From the NCBI GenBank assembly GCA_963855995.1, contig OY979726.1, positions 1,948,501-2,012,500 of the forward strand: DNA of 64,000 nt, read 5' to 3'. A program made the position numbers and the translations under genes. The notes beneath the pieces were generated by a model that saw nothing but the letters and a program-made list of their open reading frames with translations, had not been told where the DNA came from and ran no database searches. Within the stretch, counting starts at the first letter, position 1. The number at the start of each line of letters is the position of its first letter. This stretch comes from Muricea muricata (lineage: Eukaryota; Cnidaria; Anthozoa; Malacalcyonacea; Plexauridae). Positions 28,001-35,424 of the stretch are shown here, one piece after another.

Positions 28001-30181
28001 TTCATCTTCACACAACAGGGAATGTACTTACCAAGTTGAAAGTCCTTCTAATAAACTTTGCAACCCTCCTCATACTTCGACTGCGATGCTGCCCAGACCT
28101 CTTGGCCTTTTCCTGGCCTTCTGTGGCCAGCATAGTAAACTGAAGTCTTTCCCAAATAAAGAAATTCTTATATCAGACTAACTTAGATGCCGTTAATTTG
28201 CTATTGTTTTGCCAGAAATATTCGCTCGCTGTCGTGAAATTGCCTGTGCATAAATTCAATGCTTCGTTAGGTTGTTTTGTGCCAAAAACGACATCAAACC
28301 ACCACGCACTTCTAGCACTGCAGGAGATTTTGCTTTGAACAGGGTGGAAATTCTATGGGAACCACTAGGTTATTAATTAAAGAAGTAAGGCTTAAATAAA
28401 TTGAGAACTTCAGGTGGAAATCACAAGATTTAAGAGGTTGGGAATATCAGCATGAAGAAATGAAATACTTCGGTGATAATTATATCATTAAAACAATTAA
28501 TTTTTCAATGAGTCACGAAAAGCAATTGAGGAACTGCAAGTTTGATATCGATACAATTATGTTCCTGTTAAAGAGGTTTCCAACAAAGAAGAGTTTTAGT
28601 ACAATAACTCATTCCGCAAAGAAGAGTTAAAAAATAAGAACAAAGTTTTCCAAAAAAACTTCAATAGACTACCACTTTGAGACAGCGCCTTCTCTTCAGA
28701 ACATGGCCCAATATCATATTCTTTAAGGCCATAATTACACTCTTGACTGGCAATTTAAATGTTCAAATGCATGAATGGCTTCATGGCAAAGAACTTTCTA
28801 ATTGAAAGACAAGACATAAAAAAGCTCGACACCCACAAGCCGATCTTACATAAGTGTTATATCTTTCTGAAGACGAATTCCAATGGCCATTTTATAGGCG
28901 AGCTGATTTATCGATTCGCATGCAAGTCATTAAGCAACTTAATTATTACAACTTAACTGTCTTGCATTGCAACCCTGGCAATTTAAATGTAATGCTTTGT
29001 AAAAAATTAAACTCTATTAATATTGTAAAAATGTGCATAATTATGAAGAATTTCGTGGCAAATTGAAGTTAATACTGTTTAATAGGCTGACGTAATATTA
29101 GGGAAATCAGTGAATCAGCAAGCAGGATTAGGTAGAACACAGCAAACTACGCGACTAAGACTTACTACAAGTTATACCGAAGGCATTTGATATATAAATT
29201 CAACAAGCAGCAAGGACTTTACATTAGCTACGTTGCGCAGGCATTCATCGATACAATTCTATTCTTAGTAATATAATCTTAATTAATCTATTCCTTATCA
29301 TCATATATAACCAAGTTACTTACCGTGCTTGCTTTCTTGTACATTTTTCCTTCGTCAGACACGATTTCACTTTTTTCATTCAAATCTAATTTCTCTTTTT
29401 CTCCTGCGTTTAAACGTTCCGTTATACTTTCAAATTTTTCCACAACTTTCTCTTGCTCTAATTGAAGTTTGATATGCTCACGCTGAAGTCGATTTAGTTC
29501 GTATTTTGTGTTTGTTAATTTGATCCCCAAATCCTCCGCTTCTACGAGAGCCTTGTCTCGCTCATCCGTCAGCGTTAGAATCTGGCTATTGAGGGAAGAA
29601 ACCTGTAATAAGATCGGCATGTTAGGATGCAAGATATTTAGTTCCTCCTGTAGTAACACAGTATCATTATAAGAGATGCTCCTTACTGGACCTCTAGGAA
29701 GAACAGTCCAGAACTGATAGAGCTATCCAGTATAAAAAAGTCAGTTTAGTTTAGGTTTCCTCCTGCTGTAACACTCGATCAATTATAAAAGATGATGATC
29801 CTTACTGGACCTCTAAGAAGAACAGTTTAGAACTGATAGAGCTATCCAGTATAAATAAAGTTAGTTTAGTTTAGGTTTCCTTCTGTAATAACACTGGATC
29901 CATAATCTAAGATCCTTACTGCACTTTCAGAACCGATAGAGCTATTCAGAAGAAAGGCGTACAGTAGTGGATCAGTATGAGGTGATCCTTATAGGACTAT
30001 TAGCATCTTCAAGTGTACAGCAAAGATCACAGGTTACCTCGCTGTCGAAGTGGCGAGCAAATGAGATAGTGGCTCGTTCAGTTTCTTCTAAGGCAACCTG
30101 TTTCTCTTTTAAAACGTTTTCATAAAGTTCTCGCAGTGATGAATATTTCTGGATTAAATCTTCGTTTTCTGTGCTTGACAT
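358..30181 (-). CDS. Giant twin-kinase coiled-coil/Ig protein (gene B), 33 exons
   Basis: Predicted multi-exon gene of 6861 nt (2286 aa), every intron phase compatible. Exons are listed in the segment entries that follow. Domain order by residue: coiled coil 1-150; kinase 1 about 168-424; calmodulin-binding-like tail 425-466; linker to 598; I-set Ig 599-693; Ig 694-788; acidic linker 789-830; kinase 2 about 835-1093; tail to 1142; coiled coil 1143-2286. Both kinases keep all catalytic residues and carry HLDLK catalytic loops, typical of the MLCK/titin/twitchin group. A role in actomyosin or cytoskeletal regulation is inferred from the family. The nearest known layout is SPEG/obscurin, but those lack long flanking coiled coils, and I see no FnIII or RhoGEF domain. 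The stop is at 358-360, and an AATAAA lies about 160 nt downstream on the minus strand (193-198). The start is the least certain part, and small exons could have been missed in introns of 2.6-5.5 kb. Confidence 0.8.
1820..2974 (-). CDS. Gene B exon 30: large coiled-coil exon with polyglutamine
   Basis: The 1155-bp exon encodes 385 residues of near-continuous coiled coil, phase 0 at both ends. A run of 12 Gln, encoded by mixed CAA and CAG around 2401-2438, is followed by a CKNCEQL motif. A Ser-rich, less helical segment (NGLNNEEETTSVDEDKD) lies near the end. The reading frame runs 5 codons or more past the donor (CAG|GTAGAA) and is open to about 1769; that extension is intron. The mixed codons make the polyQ less prone to slippage than a pure CAG tract. 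Confidence 0.88.
3570..3902 (+). mobile_element. 333-bp MITE, family 1, copy 1
   Basis: The 333-bp element has long terminal inverted repeats starting TAGTTAATAGAG and containing GATGGTTTGGAAACTCATT. A nearly identical 333-bp copy in opposite orientation lies at 8115-8447, and a diverged fragment at about 61200-61450. A short open frame across it is not a gene. Confidence 0.8.
4180..4631 (+). mobile_element. MITE with CAGGGACCGCGGAG terminal inverted repeats
   Basis: The 452-bp element begins CAGGGACCGCGGAG and ends with its inverse CTCCGCGGTCCCTG. It is flanked by CCTTA (4175-4179 and 4632-4636), a 5-bp match rather than the 8 bp expected of hAT elements. A G/C homopolymer stretch lies near the right end. 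It has no coding capacity and seems to have landed in a tRNA-like SINE. Confidence 0.7.
4632..4770 (+). mobile_element. tRNA-derived SINE-like unit
   Basis: An A-box-like TTAGCTCAGTTGG and a B-box-like GGTTCCATTCC are spaced as in tRNA-promoter SINEs, followed by a GTGGTCAGGCATATTTTT tail resembling cnidarian SINEs I recall. The anticodon arm is too short for a functional tRNA. The 3' end is uncertain. The adjacent MITE interrupts its 5' end. Confidence 0.55.
5130..5215 (+). repeat. Half foldback element
   Basis: Only one arm (tcatcgcaaaaccttcgatc, then a gctcggatcttcatcagtgc tail) is present, with no opposing arm. Likely a degraded member of the same family. Confidence 0.6.
5595..6076 (-). 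CDS. Gene B exon 29: coiled coil
   Basis: The 482-bp exon enters in phase 1 and leaves in phase 0, encoding 160 residues. A charged Ser/Thr-rich start (EGEEGNKATNVKDPSGE) is followed by a coiled coil (MDVKQLRQLSRKLMKANKSL and later FKRLLKAEDELNSVDEIL). The acceptor TTATTACAG and donor GTAAGT are strong. It is isolated by introns of 5.5 and 2.6 kb that contain MITEs, so it could belong to alternative isoforms. Phase continuity on both sides supports inclusion. Confidence 0.8.
8115..8447 (-). mobile_element. 333-bp MITE, family 1, copy 2
   Basis: Reverse-complement copy of 3570-3902 with the same length and only a handful of differences, indicating recent mobility. It lies in the intron between gene B exons 28 and 29, as does the surrounding AT-rich sequence. 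Confidence 0.8.
8851..9131 (+). mobile_element. Partial copy of the CAGTGAACTCT MITE family
   Basis: Has the left end CAGTGAACTCT and both sub-terminal inverted repeats (ggaacgataac at 8876, gttatcgttcc at 9121), but the right outer end is missing. A 65-codon open frame inside it is spurious. Confidence 0.7.
11031..11257 (+). mobile_element. hAT-like MITE (CAGTGGCAGCGCCA ends)
   Basis: The 227-bp element has imperfect terminal inverted repeats CAGTGGCAGCGCCA and TGGCGCCGCTACTG. It is flanked by TCAATATC and TCAATATT, an 8-bp target-site duplication with one mismatch, as expected of hAT transposition. It contains a poly-G tract. Confidence 0.8.
11538..12458 (-). CDS. Gene B exons 27-28: duplicated linker exons
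   Basis: Exon 12458-12291 (168 bp) and exon 11862-11538 (325 bp) look like diverged copies of each other. DENKALKQRL pairs with DENEKLRQK, and NGHSKMLNGGEGSPN pairs with NGSHRVINGNDGSPR. The second copy continues with a basic PRKRSAEPL segment and an acidic SDDDIDDNTDLFEDD run. The intron between them holds a 114-bp-type repeat unit split by a 151-bp hAT-like MITE. The donor of the first exon (GTTGGT) is weak, but the phases fit. Confidence 0.78.
11915..12240 (-). repeat. 114-bp minisatellite units, reverse, split by a MITE
   Basis: About one and a half units of the 114-bp repeat in reverse orientation (aggtccagtaaggatcatct, then ctacaggaggaaa), interrupted at 12023-12173 by a hAT-like MITE. 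In the intron between gene B exons 27 and 28. Confidence 0.8.
12023..12173 (+). mobile_element. 151-bp hAT-like MITE, copy 1
   Basis: Ends CAGTAGCGAAGCCAGCCCGA and its inverse (GGCTGGGTTCGCTACTG). It is flanked by a perfect 8-bp duplication GGTCCAGT (12015-12022 and 12174-12181). It sits inside a 114-bp minisatellite unit, so it arrived after that unit. Confidence 0.88.
12577..14190 (-). CDS. Gene B exons 25-26: kinase 2 tail and long coiled coil
   Basis: Exon 14190-14121 (70 bp) encodes GLISARVITAAGMKDEVDKK, in the position of the calmodulin-binding helix but poor in basic residues. Exon 13457-12577 (881 bp, 293 codons) is almost entirely heptad coiled coil: LTKERDELKQQLEELFDK, LEEKVLYLEKERK, LENQVELLSKELEDAHAE and others. 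One acidic Ser-rich break (SSITEEDDGDVFEDK) lies in the middle. The composition is myosin-tail-like, with no other domain. Homo-oligomerisation is the likely role (inference). Confidence 0.88.
14423..17216 (-). CDS. Gene B exons 18-24: kinase domain 2 (MLCK/titin-type)
   Basis: Exons 17216-17016, 16920-16782, 16393-16270, 15934-15886, 15777-15751, 15205-15053 and 14546-14423. Motifs: GRGRYGIIY; AVK with Lys868; alpha-C Glu883; HLDLKPQN with Asp958; DFG with Asp978; FGTPEFVAPEVV; ATDMWSVGVILYVL; and HPWIK. All catalytic residues are present. The first six exons equal those of kinase 1 in both length and phase. The last exon continues into an acidic stretch and TERLKKYYAHQK, which aligns with the start of the MLCK regulatory tail but is less basic than in kinase 1. 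Confidence 0.93.
15268..15418 (+). mobile_element. 151-bp hAT-like MITE, copy 2
   Basis: Same family and same length as 12023-12173, in opposite orientation by internal sequence. Flanks are AGGTCTGG and AGGTCAGG (7 of 8 matching). A third, degraded relative lies near 14270-14400. It is in the intron between gene B exons 23 and 24. Confidence 0.85.
15449..15668 (+). repeat. Foldback hairpin element, copy 1
   Basis: Carries the hairpin core CGCAAAGCTTTCGATCCG and its inverse CGGATCGAAAGCTTTGCG, flanked by a leader (agttccttgtatgtttgcat) and an AAAATATAAT.TTGTGGAAAC segment. Intronic in gene B. Confidence 0.75.
16430..16740 (-). repeat. 80-bp minisatellite, reverse orientation
   Basis: Three to four units of the 46660-47450 family, reverse-complemented (gtggtccagtgtaggtagta), in the intron between kinase 2 exons 18 and 19 of gene B. 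Confidence 0.88.
17612..17786 (-). CDS. Gene B exon 17: acidic linker and start of kinase 2
   Basis: The 175-bp exon encodes a Glu/Asp tract made of repeated DEEE units, then a His/Asp-rich segment, then HYDIKEEIGR, the first beta strand of kinase 2. The intron then splits the Gly-loop at the same codon as in kinase 1 (EELGR, phase 2). The acidic tract is encoded by GAG/GAA/GAT repeats and could vary in length. Confidence 0.85.
17870..18290 (+). repeat. 114-bp minisatellite array, forward
   Basis: Tandem units of the consensus block tttcctcctgtagtaacact, then ggatcaataagagatgatcc, then ttactggacctctaggaaga and gatagagctatccagtataa. Ends about 40 bp from the Ig 2 exon donor. Confidence 0.9.
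18328..18612 (-). CDS. Gene B exon 16: I-set immunoglobulin domain 2
   Basis: A second 285-bp phase 1-1 exon, the same length as the first Ig exon. It starts SPDFVREM and has PTVEWYHGD with the core Trp and RGMYKCVITNP with the F-strand Cys. The B-strand Cys is replaced (QFDVQI where FxC is expected), so the intradomain disulfide cannot form. That is common in intracellular titin-like Ig domains and supports a cytoplasmic protein. Same-orientation 114-bp arrays flank the exon on both sides. Confidence 0.93.
18650..19612 (+). repeat. 114-bp minisatellite array, forward (largest)
   Basis: About eight and a half units with exact 114-bp spacing (block starts at 19227, 19341 and 19455). Neighbouring units share private variants such as actcgataaataagag, the mark of local amplification. 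It fills the intron between the two Ig exons. Confidence 0.92.
19655..19939 (-). CDS. Gene B exon 15: I-set immunoglobulin domain 1
   Basis: One 285-bp symmetric phase 1-1 exon encodes a whole I-set Ig domain (residues about 599-693). Visible hallmarks are KPEFVDPLP at the start, the first Cys in VLMTC, the core Trp in VTWFRHD, and DEGSYSCMIQN with the second Cys, followed by a Gly-rich F-G turn. A one-exon, class 1-1 Ig is the classic shuffling-compatible unit of titin, twitchin and SPEG-like proteins. The donor GTGTGA is weaker than its neighbours. A 114-bp minisatellite array ends about 40 bp beyond this exon. Confidence 0.93.
20548..20750 (-). CDS. Gene B exon 14: acidic interdomain linker
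   Basis: The 203-bp exon enters in phase 2 and leaves in phase 1, encoding about 67 residues rich in Asp, Glu and Asn. A short amphipathic stretch (KENKEILDFL) is present but no recognised domain. It links the kinase 1 tail to the first Ig domain. The acceptor (cccacag) and donor (GTAAGT) are both strong. Confidence 0.75.
20830..21445 (+). repeat. 87-bp minisatellite array
   Basis: Seven units whose gcaactcttgttctcgtttg block recurs at 20874, 20961, 21058, 21145, 21232, 21319 and 21406: spacing 87 bp except one of 97 caused by an extra tcaactctca. Because 87 is a multiple of three, long meaningless frames run through it. A related short array is at 40140-40320. Confidence 0.92.
21460..22023 (-). 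CDS. Gene B exons 12-13: calmodulin-binding-like tail of kinase 1
   Basis: Exon 22023-21955 (69 bp) encodes a basic helix ending LKKFLAKRRWQ. Exon 21710-21460 begins KSVNAVRAVRRLSSMSSLF. Joined in phase 0, they closely follow the smooth-muscle MLCK autoinhibitory/calmodulin-binding region, in which ARRKWQK is followed by NAVRAIGRLSS. Kinase 1 is therefore probably Ca2+/calmodulin-regulated (inference from the motif). The rest of the second exon is a Ser/Lys-rich linker without a recognised domain. The donor at 21454-21459 lies about 10 bp from the end of an 87-bp minisatellite array. Confidence 0.85.
22285..25141 (-). CDS. Gene B exons 4-11: kinase domain 1 (MLCK/titin-type)
   Basis: Exons 25141-25054, 24630-24430, 24308-24170, 23822-23699, 23605-23557, 23417-23391, 22702-22550 and 22330-22285 encode a complete Ser/Thr kinase. 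Visible motifs: Gly-loop GRGKFGVV; AAK with Lys199; alpha-C Glu214; HLDLKPEN with Asp289; DFG with Asp309; GTPEFVAPEV; SDMWSVGVIAYIL; and the terminal HEWIK. HLD in place of HRD is characteristic of MLCK, titin, twitchin and DAPK kinases. No catalytic residue is missing, so activity is expected. Exon lengths 201/139/124/49/27/153 recur exactly in kinase 2. The 27-bp exon (23417-23391) encodes only SVGVIAYIL and its flanks. Confidence 0.93.
24690..24975 (+). repeat. 114-bp minisatellite array, forward
   Basis: Two to three diverged units of the 114-bp repeat in the intron before kinase 1 exon 5, about 60 bp from its acceptor. Confidence 0.85.
25620..25930 (+). repeat. Dispersed AACGTTGAAA-type repeat
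   Basis: An AT-rich segment with many short blocks mixing aacgtt, caacg and ttgaaa (gttgaaaatgcgtagacaac, aacgtcgattaaac). Similar texture occurs at 33117-33372, 42905-43165 and 58550-58740. Probably a degraded non-autonomous transposon family; boundaries are vague. Confidence 0.45.
26143..30181 (-). CDS. Gene B exons 1-3: N-terminal coiled coil
   Basis: Exons 30181-30038, 29602-29324 and 26164-26143 encode residues 1-148. The sequence is heptad-rich and charged (for example ERDKALVEAEDLGIKL), with no signal peptide or membrane segment. Exon 3 is only 22 bp, with a clean TTTTCAG acceptor. The proposed start is ATG 30181, giving MSSTENED. Its Kozak context is weak (T at -3), and the same stretch also looks like a 3' splice site: a tgctgac branch-point-like motif, a T-rich tract, then CAAG just after the ATG. 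The true start may therefore lie in an upstream exon; see the candidate at 33619-33707. Confidence 0.65.
29640..29960 (+). repeat. 114-bp minisatellite array, forward
   Basis: Nearly three units in the first intron of gene B, starting about 40 bp from the exon 2 acceptor. Confidence 0.85.
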
Positions 30182-32416
30182 GCATATACAAAAGAATAGA
30201 AAAAAGTCAGCAATAATCCAGCAATGAGCTAGTAGGGCTATGCTACCCAACAGCCAGACTAACGTGTCTGTCCAAAAGCGTAAACTGTGAACTACGAGGG
30301 TGCAAAGGATGATGGAATATCGTTAATTTAGGCCCTGATATCAGGGAATTACTTTTGTAGCACATACGTTTTTCATCGTAACTTTCCTATGAGCCGTCGA
30401 TGCTGTTTCAATGAAAGAATTACAAGTTTAGGGGTGAAAATAAGCAATAACCCCTCAGTCTTTGCGCGGTCATAGTGTACAGTTTACAGGCTTTTGGAAG
30501 GACAACCTTCATTGAGTTAGCTGTGTAAAGTTCTTGATCTCAACAACAGCTCATTTAACTTGTTACGCAAGTCATTCGAATCTAACAACTTGTTTTCACC
30601 CAGCATGCAATCAAAATTTCAAAATTTTGGACTTTGGACATCAGTGAACATATGGACAGCTCAATTTGCAAAGCAACTTTTCTGTACAATAAACAGAAGG
30701 ATTAGCATGTTTAAAACGTTTTCATCTCTCAAGATAAATACAGCGAAGTCAAAATAAACTAAAACGTCTACTGGCTATATATCTACACTCAGATATATTA
30801 AACTGACACTCTTGAATAAACAAATTACTCCTATGACGATGCAAAACAGGGTATCACAAATAATGCATCACCATATAATTTTGATGTACCATTAAAGAAT
30901 TATAACTCCTCATTACCCATCTTCTAAGACGATTCCAAGAAGGAATTCCACAGTAACTACACACGTTTGTTAAAATCCTTTAAGAACATTGGCTTCTACT
31001 TGCACGACTAGCCACTTAATTTGATATTGCAAACAGTTTCGTTTTGGCAAAAGCGAAAATGCAATTTTAAGAATAGCAACAGTCAACTGGCAGTTCAATA
31101 TCGCAAGGTCGTCGTTGTTAGCAAGTTGAATATGCAAGTTGAATATTTTCGACGTTTTTGGCATGGAGAATGTTTGAACTTGTTGCAAAGCCAATTGTGC
31201 TCGGGATTAAGGAGATTAAAAGAACTGAAGATAAGTTGGCAACGCGCTATGTGTATTAATACAGCCTGACAAAGTGTTTAAGTTTTTTTATGCAACTTAA
31301 TTGTAAATATGGAAATCAAAAGGATCAAGCCTGGTCCAAAAACCATCTGCTAAGCGACTATTTAAGAAAATATCAAAAGAAACCACAAATTCCGAAAGGT
31401 CAACATGTGAATATTAAAAATAAGTGCTTGTCAAAAATTGACATTTTCAACTGGTTGTCTTGTTGTTATTCATATTAAGCTACGACGGCAACCTGACGAC
31501 CTGGGCAAAAGCAAACGGACTCAAAAAAATAATTGTATAAAAAGCTTGTCATTTGTAATCGATGTTATGATTTCAGTACCACAAATTGAGACGATAAAAC
31601 AGAGTTTTTTTTGTGAAGAAAAATTCTATGCAGTTTAATTCAATTTTCAGCAGTTTAATTTTCTTCGTCTACTATTCACGAGGCTTGGAATGCTGACGTT
31701 GGAGACATGACGTGCTTTGGCGTTGTAACGAAAGCAAAGACGACGTCTTCATTTCTCCTGCGACATTGATTGACGATAGTCTTTTTTTAAATAATGTTAA
31801 ATTCATTGCACGACTAGCCAGTGTCGTCCAGTTATATGTCGGCGACGGTACCTTGCGTGAATATTTAACAATTAGACAACGAGGTCGAGTTGTCTGATTG
31901 ATTTAGTAAACACTCTGAACTGTATTTTGTTTTGTTGTTTTTCTCAATCATGGACTATTACGAATAGTCCATGGTGAGAGTCCAATCAAAACTCTGGATT
32001 TGTGATAGTCCATGGTCGAGTGTATACTAAAATATAATGTACGTTGATGTCACATGTTTGATGTCACACGCATATACAGTTGTATCATTACACTTCGTCT
32101 AAATAATGAATTAGTCATGCAACAGTTACTGCTATAGCTGGAAATCAGGCTCAATGATGTCATGATATAAAATAAACGCAATATTGGGGAGCAAAATTAA
32201 CCCAAGAATAGCCAAGCTCTTATCTTAGTTCCCAGCTGTTATGAATCAAACACGAGGGTCTAGAACGGGGTTCTACTACTCCAGCCCAAAGTTTCACTAA
32301 ATCCTAGTATTCAAATCCTGTCGTCCCAGTGTATGTCTTGCTCAAATCTTAACCCCATTCCCAGTTCCATTTGTTTTATGGAACCCTACTTTCTCAGCCA
32401 ATAAAAAGGCCACCAG

Positions 32417-32640
32417 TTCCTTGTAGGTTTGCATGCATGGTCAATATCACTATACCATTTTGTGGAAACACCGCGTAAATTTATCATCGCAAAGCTTTCG
32501 ATCCGCAAGCTCGAATCTTTATGAGTATTATGCAACTAAATTAGTCTCATATTGGCACTGATGAAGATTCGAGCTTACGGATCGAAAGCTTTGCGATGAT
32601 AAATTTACATGGTGTTTCCACAAAAATATAGTGAAACAGG
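32417..32640 (+). repeat. Foldback hairpin element, copy 2
   Basis: Same leader and inverted core (cgcaaagctttcgatccg and its inverse) with a longer, unrelated loop. Both arms extend to TGTTTCCACA, giving arms of about 60 bp. Intergenic, between genes A and B. Confidence 0.75.
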
Positions 32641-33618
32641 CTGCCCCCAGTTCCCTTTTCCGCTTTCAGGACCCTCATAAGCCAATCCTAGTATATCATA
32701 GCTCTCATTTTTTTAAATAGCATTAGACTCGTAAGTCGGTTACATGAATTAGAGTCTTTATACACAAATTAATTGACTCAGACGTTCCAATGTCAAGAAT
32801 AATTAGCGAGCATGAATATTTGATTTAGAACGCTGTTTGCTTTTTCCCAAATGCAAATGGCTAATTTGGCCTCGCAACACTCCGCTTGCCAAAATTGGCT
32901 CGTGGGCTCACTGGGCTCATCAGTCTCTTGGTAAAGATTTAACTATCTTTTGAACGAAGGTGACATTTCGAGATCTAAACTATGCATGTATGTATACTAT
33001 TGCTCGACATTTAATCAAACGCTATGTGATCCAAGTTAAATGAATACAAGCCATATCGCACCTAAAAGGGTTCGTATATACTACACATACGGTGATATAA
33101 CATCATTAATATCCTAGCGGCCTGGACGTTGTTACGAGGTTAAAAATTGGTTGAAAATTCGTTAATACTTCAACAACGCGATTTCTAAGTAATTCTTTCA
33201 TTGTTTTAGATTTAGTATTCGCAAAAAGCAAACTGTTAATGACATTGATAACGTAATTCCAACGTTATTTTAAAGTCACGTTTATTAAATCTTTTTTAAC
33301 GATCGTTTCAGCGTCTTAAAGGTGATTTCAGCCATTAGTTCAACGTTTAACAAACAAAATTTTGCCTGCAGGGTAAAACCATGCAGGCAGGAAAGTAAAG
33401 CCATATACTTGCTTCCCATCCTGCAAGTAGGCACCATATTATCCAATGACAGAAGACAGAACTTTCATGATCAAATGGAAGTTAAGACAGTTAAAAAGAC
33501 GTGCATTATAAATTAATTGGGTGCCAATAATCCATCATCCATAGACTACACTGTAATAACCCTGCAATGTTCTTCGGAAAATCTGGTTTATCACACAAAC
33601 ACTTAACCAACGGCTTAC

Positions 33619-33707
33619 CTCGCGGGGTTGAACTTTATCTCAGCTCCATTTTCACGTCGTGTTCCGTTCGAAGGTGCTACGTTTTACAGGTCTCCAGGGT
33701 GAACGTA
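33619..33707 (-). other. Candidate non-coding (5' UTR) exon
   Basis: An 89-bp segment bounded by a good acceptor (TTTTTCAG) and donor (GAG|GTAAGC) on the minus strand, between the two genes. It has no usable ATG frame. If joined to an acceptor at CAAG just inside gene B exon 1, the frame stays open for over 20 codons after a TAA but has no Met. It may be a 5' UTR exon of gene B or fortuitous. Confidence 0.3.
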
Positions 33708-34418
33708 CTGAAAAATGAAAATTACAAAGACTCAAAGTTATGAATTGTTTACTGGAGCTAAACCCTTCTCTCTGAGTTTGTTGACTTAACACATAATTGA
33801 ATGTGTCAAATCGCGTCGCATCATAAATACAGGATGCGTACATAGGAACATTAACCTTATACTGAAGCCTGTCTGGCAAAGGTCAGAATAGTCGGTGCTA
33901 GCACAGACAGAAACACAATATAGACTGTATTTATCTTGAGTAACCTTATCAATATTACTTTGATGAACTGTTTTCCTTATGTGCAACCCAAATTCTTTAA
34001 TTGAGCATTTGCTCATCATGCAAACAACAAGCGAGGTGATGTTTCGCTCAGGTTGGAGTGGAGCTTAGCCTGTCAGCATTCTCTTCAAATGTATAAGAAG
34101 TACGGTGATCGATTACTAACGAAGCAGCTTCTATTACTTCTATAGTAGGAGTAAAACAAATATAGCCTGTCCTGTCATCAACTTTGGGTCTTCAGTTGCA
34201 ATAACAAGAGTGTTACATTCTACAGACTTTTAATAAAAATTTTGACGACTCTTTTTAGCGTATAAAAGCGCTGCATCCATAAATAGAATCATCCGGTGCC
34301 AGAGAGCAGTGCCTTATACTCGGTTGAACACATTGTTGATTCTTGAAGACAAAATAAAACTCTCAAATGACGTTTGCACGTGGAGAGAAGACCAATAACA
34401 CTGATGTTTTTAACATTA

Positions 34419-34589
34419 GGCCTGGTTTTCATATATCGTAATTCATCGCAACTCATCGCCGATCCATTGTGGGAGATCATTGAAGGATAAAATGATTTCA
34501 GAAACACAAAAGATTTTATCCATCATTAATCACCGACAATAAAACCAAAAAGACATCGACGATGAATTACGATATATGAAAACCAGGCC
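34419..34589 (+). mobile_element. Mariner-like MITE (GGCCTGGTTTTC ends, TA duplication)
   Basis: The 171-bp element has arms GGCCTGGTTTTCATATATCG and the near-perfect inverse at the right end, flanked by TA. It has no coding capacity. A spurious 72-codon frame crosses it. Confidence 0.78.
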
Positions 34590-34755
34590 TATGCGCTTTA
34601 CATGCTCACAACCTTGTTGCAAATGAGTTCAACGTGAGTTTATAAGCAACGTAACACAGGATAACTTTTCTTCTGAACTTTACGAAGACAAAGCAGAAAG
34701 AAATTCCTTTTCAATTTGCTTTTGTTCAACCATAGCTTATGCTCGCAATGTTATA

Positions 34756-34908
34756 CAGTGTGTCCAAAAAAAAAGGCTACCCTTTGAAGTCAAGTGTCAG
34801 CACCGGCACGTCAAATTTGAATGTTAATTTGCATAATTCAAATAACTTGCATAAAAATTCCAACAGCTCTGGCGACTTCAAAGGGTAGTTATTTTTTGGG
34901 ACACACTG
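34756..34908 (+). mobile_element. Mariner-like MITE (CAGTGTGTCC ends, TA duplication)
   Basis: The 153-bp element starts CAGTGTGTCCaaaaaa and ends with the inverse GGGACACACTG. It is flanked by TA on both sides, the Tc1/mariner target duplication. The arms also share CTACCCTTTGAAGT. Confidence 0.8.
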
Positions 34909-34965
34909 TACCAAAGGAACTGTGAATGTGTAAAACGTTATTGCAGAGGATTTTTATGCATACAT

Positions 34966-35321
34966 CAGTGAACTCTAAATTAGACCGGAACGATAGCTTG
35001 GCCGCCATCTTTGAAGCCATATTGGTTATCAATAGGTTATCAAGTTCAGTCCTTTTCTATTGTTTCTCTCGGCGCGGTTGACATCATTCTTCTGGAAATG
35101 TACCGATATTTGATGTTTTTATTTTGACTTAAGAGGTAATTTTATGGTTTATGAACTTATAACCTAGTTTGCGATACAGTCTTTTTTAAAAATAGCAAAT
35201 ACCTCGGGAAAATAGTACTAAGACTGTTTACGACATTTGTAGTTGTTGCCGCCATCTTGGCTTCACCCAAACGTAGGGTTTTTATCTGGAGTTATCGTTC
35301 CAGTATTTATAGAGTTCACTG
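34966..35321 (+). mobile_element. hAT-like MITE with CAGTGAACTCT ends
   Basis: The 356-bp element has ends CAGTGAACTCT and AGAGTTCACTG and sub-terminal GGAACGATA(A/G)C repeats followed by a GGCCGCCATCTTTGAAGC motif. Flanks GCATACAT and GTATACAT match at 7 of 8. A related, right-truncated copy is at 8851-9131. Confidence 0.8.
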
Positions 35322-35424
35322 GTATACATTGATTTTTGCCAAATTAACACAGAATGGGCTCACAGAATGAGCATAAGCTATGGTAGAACAAAAGCAAATT
35401 CTTTCTGCTCTGTCTTAAAAGTTC

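Larger units (their letters stand above)
30250..34418. other. Gene B upstream / intergenic region
   Basis: AT-rich sequence without convincing coding exons. It holds foldback copy 2 and the candidate UTR exon listed separately. The gene B promoter should lie here, but I see no distinctive core element. Confidence 0.5.
34675..35424 (+). mobile_element. Outer inverted-repeat element hosting two nested MITEs
   Basis: Arms share GAACTTT plus an AGACA.AGCAGAAAGAA motif and GCTTTTGTTC.ACCATAGC, read inward from both ends. Between the arms lie a mariner-like MITE (34756-34908) and a hAT-like MITE (34966-35321). One arm also occurs alone at about 57840-57905. Confidence 0.65.
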
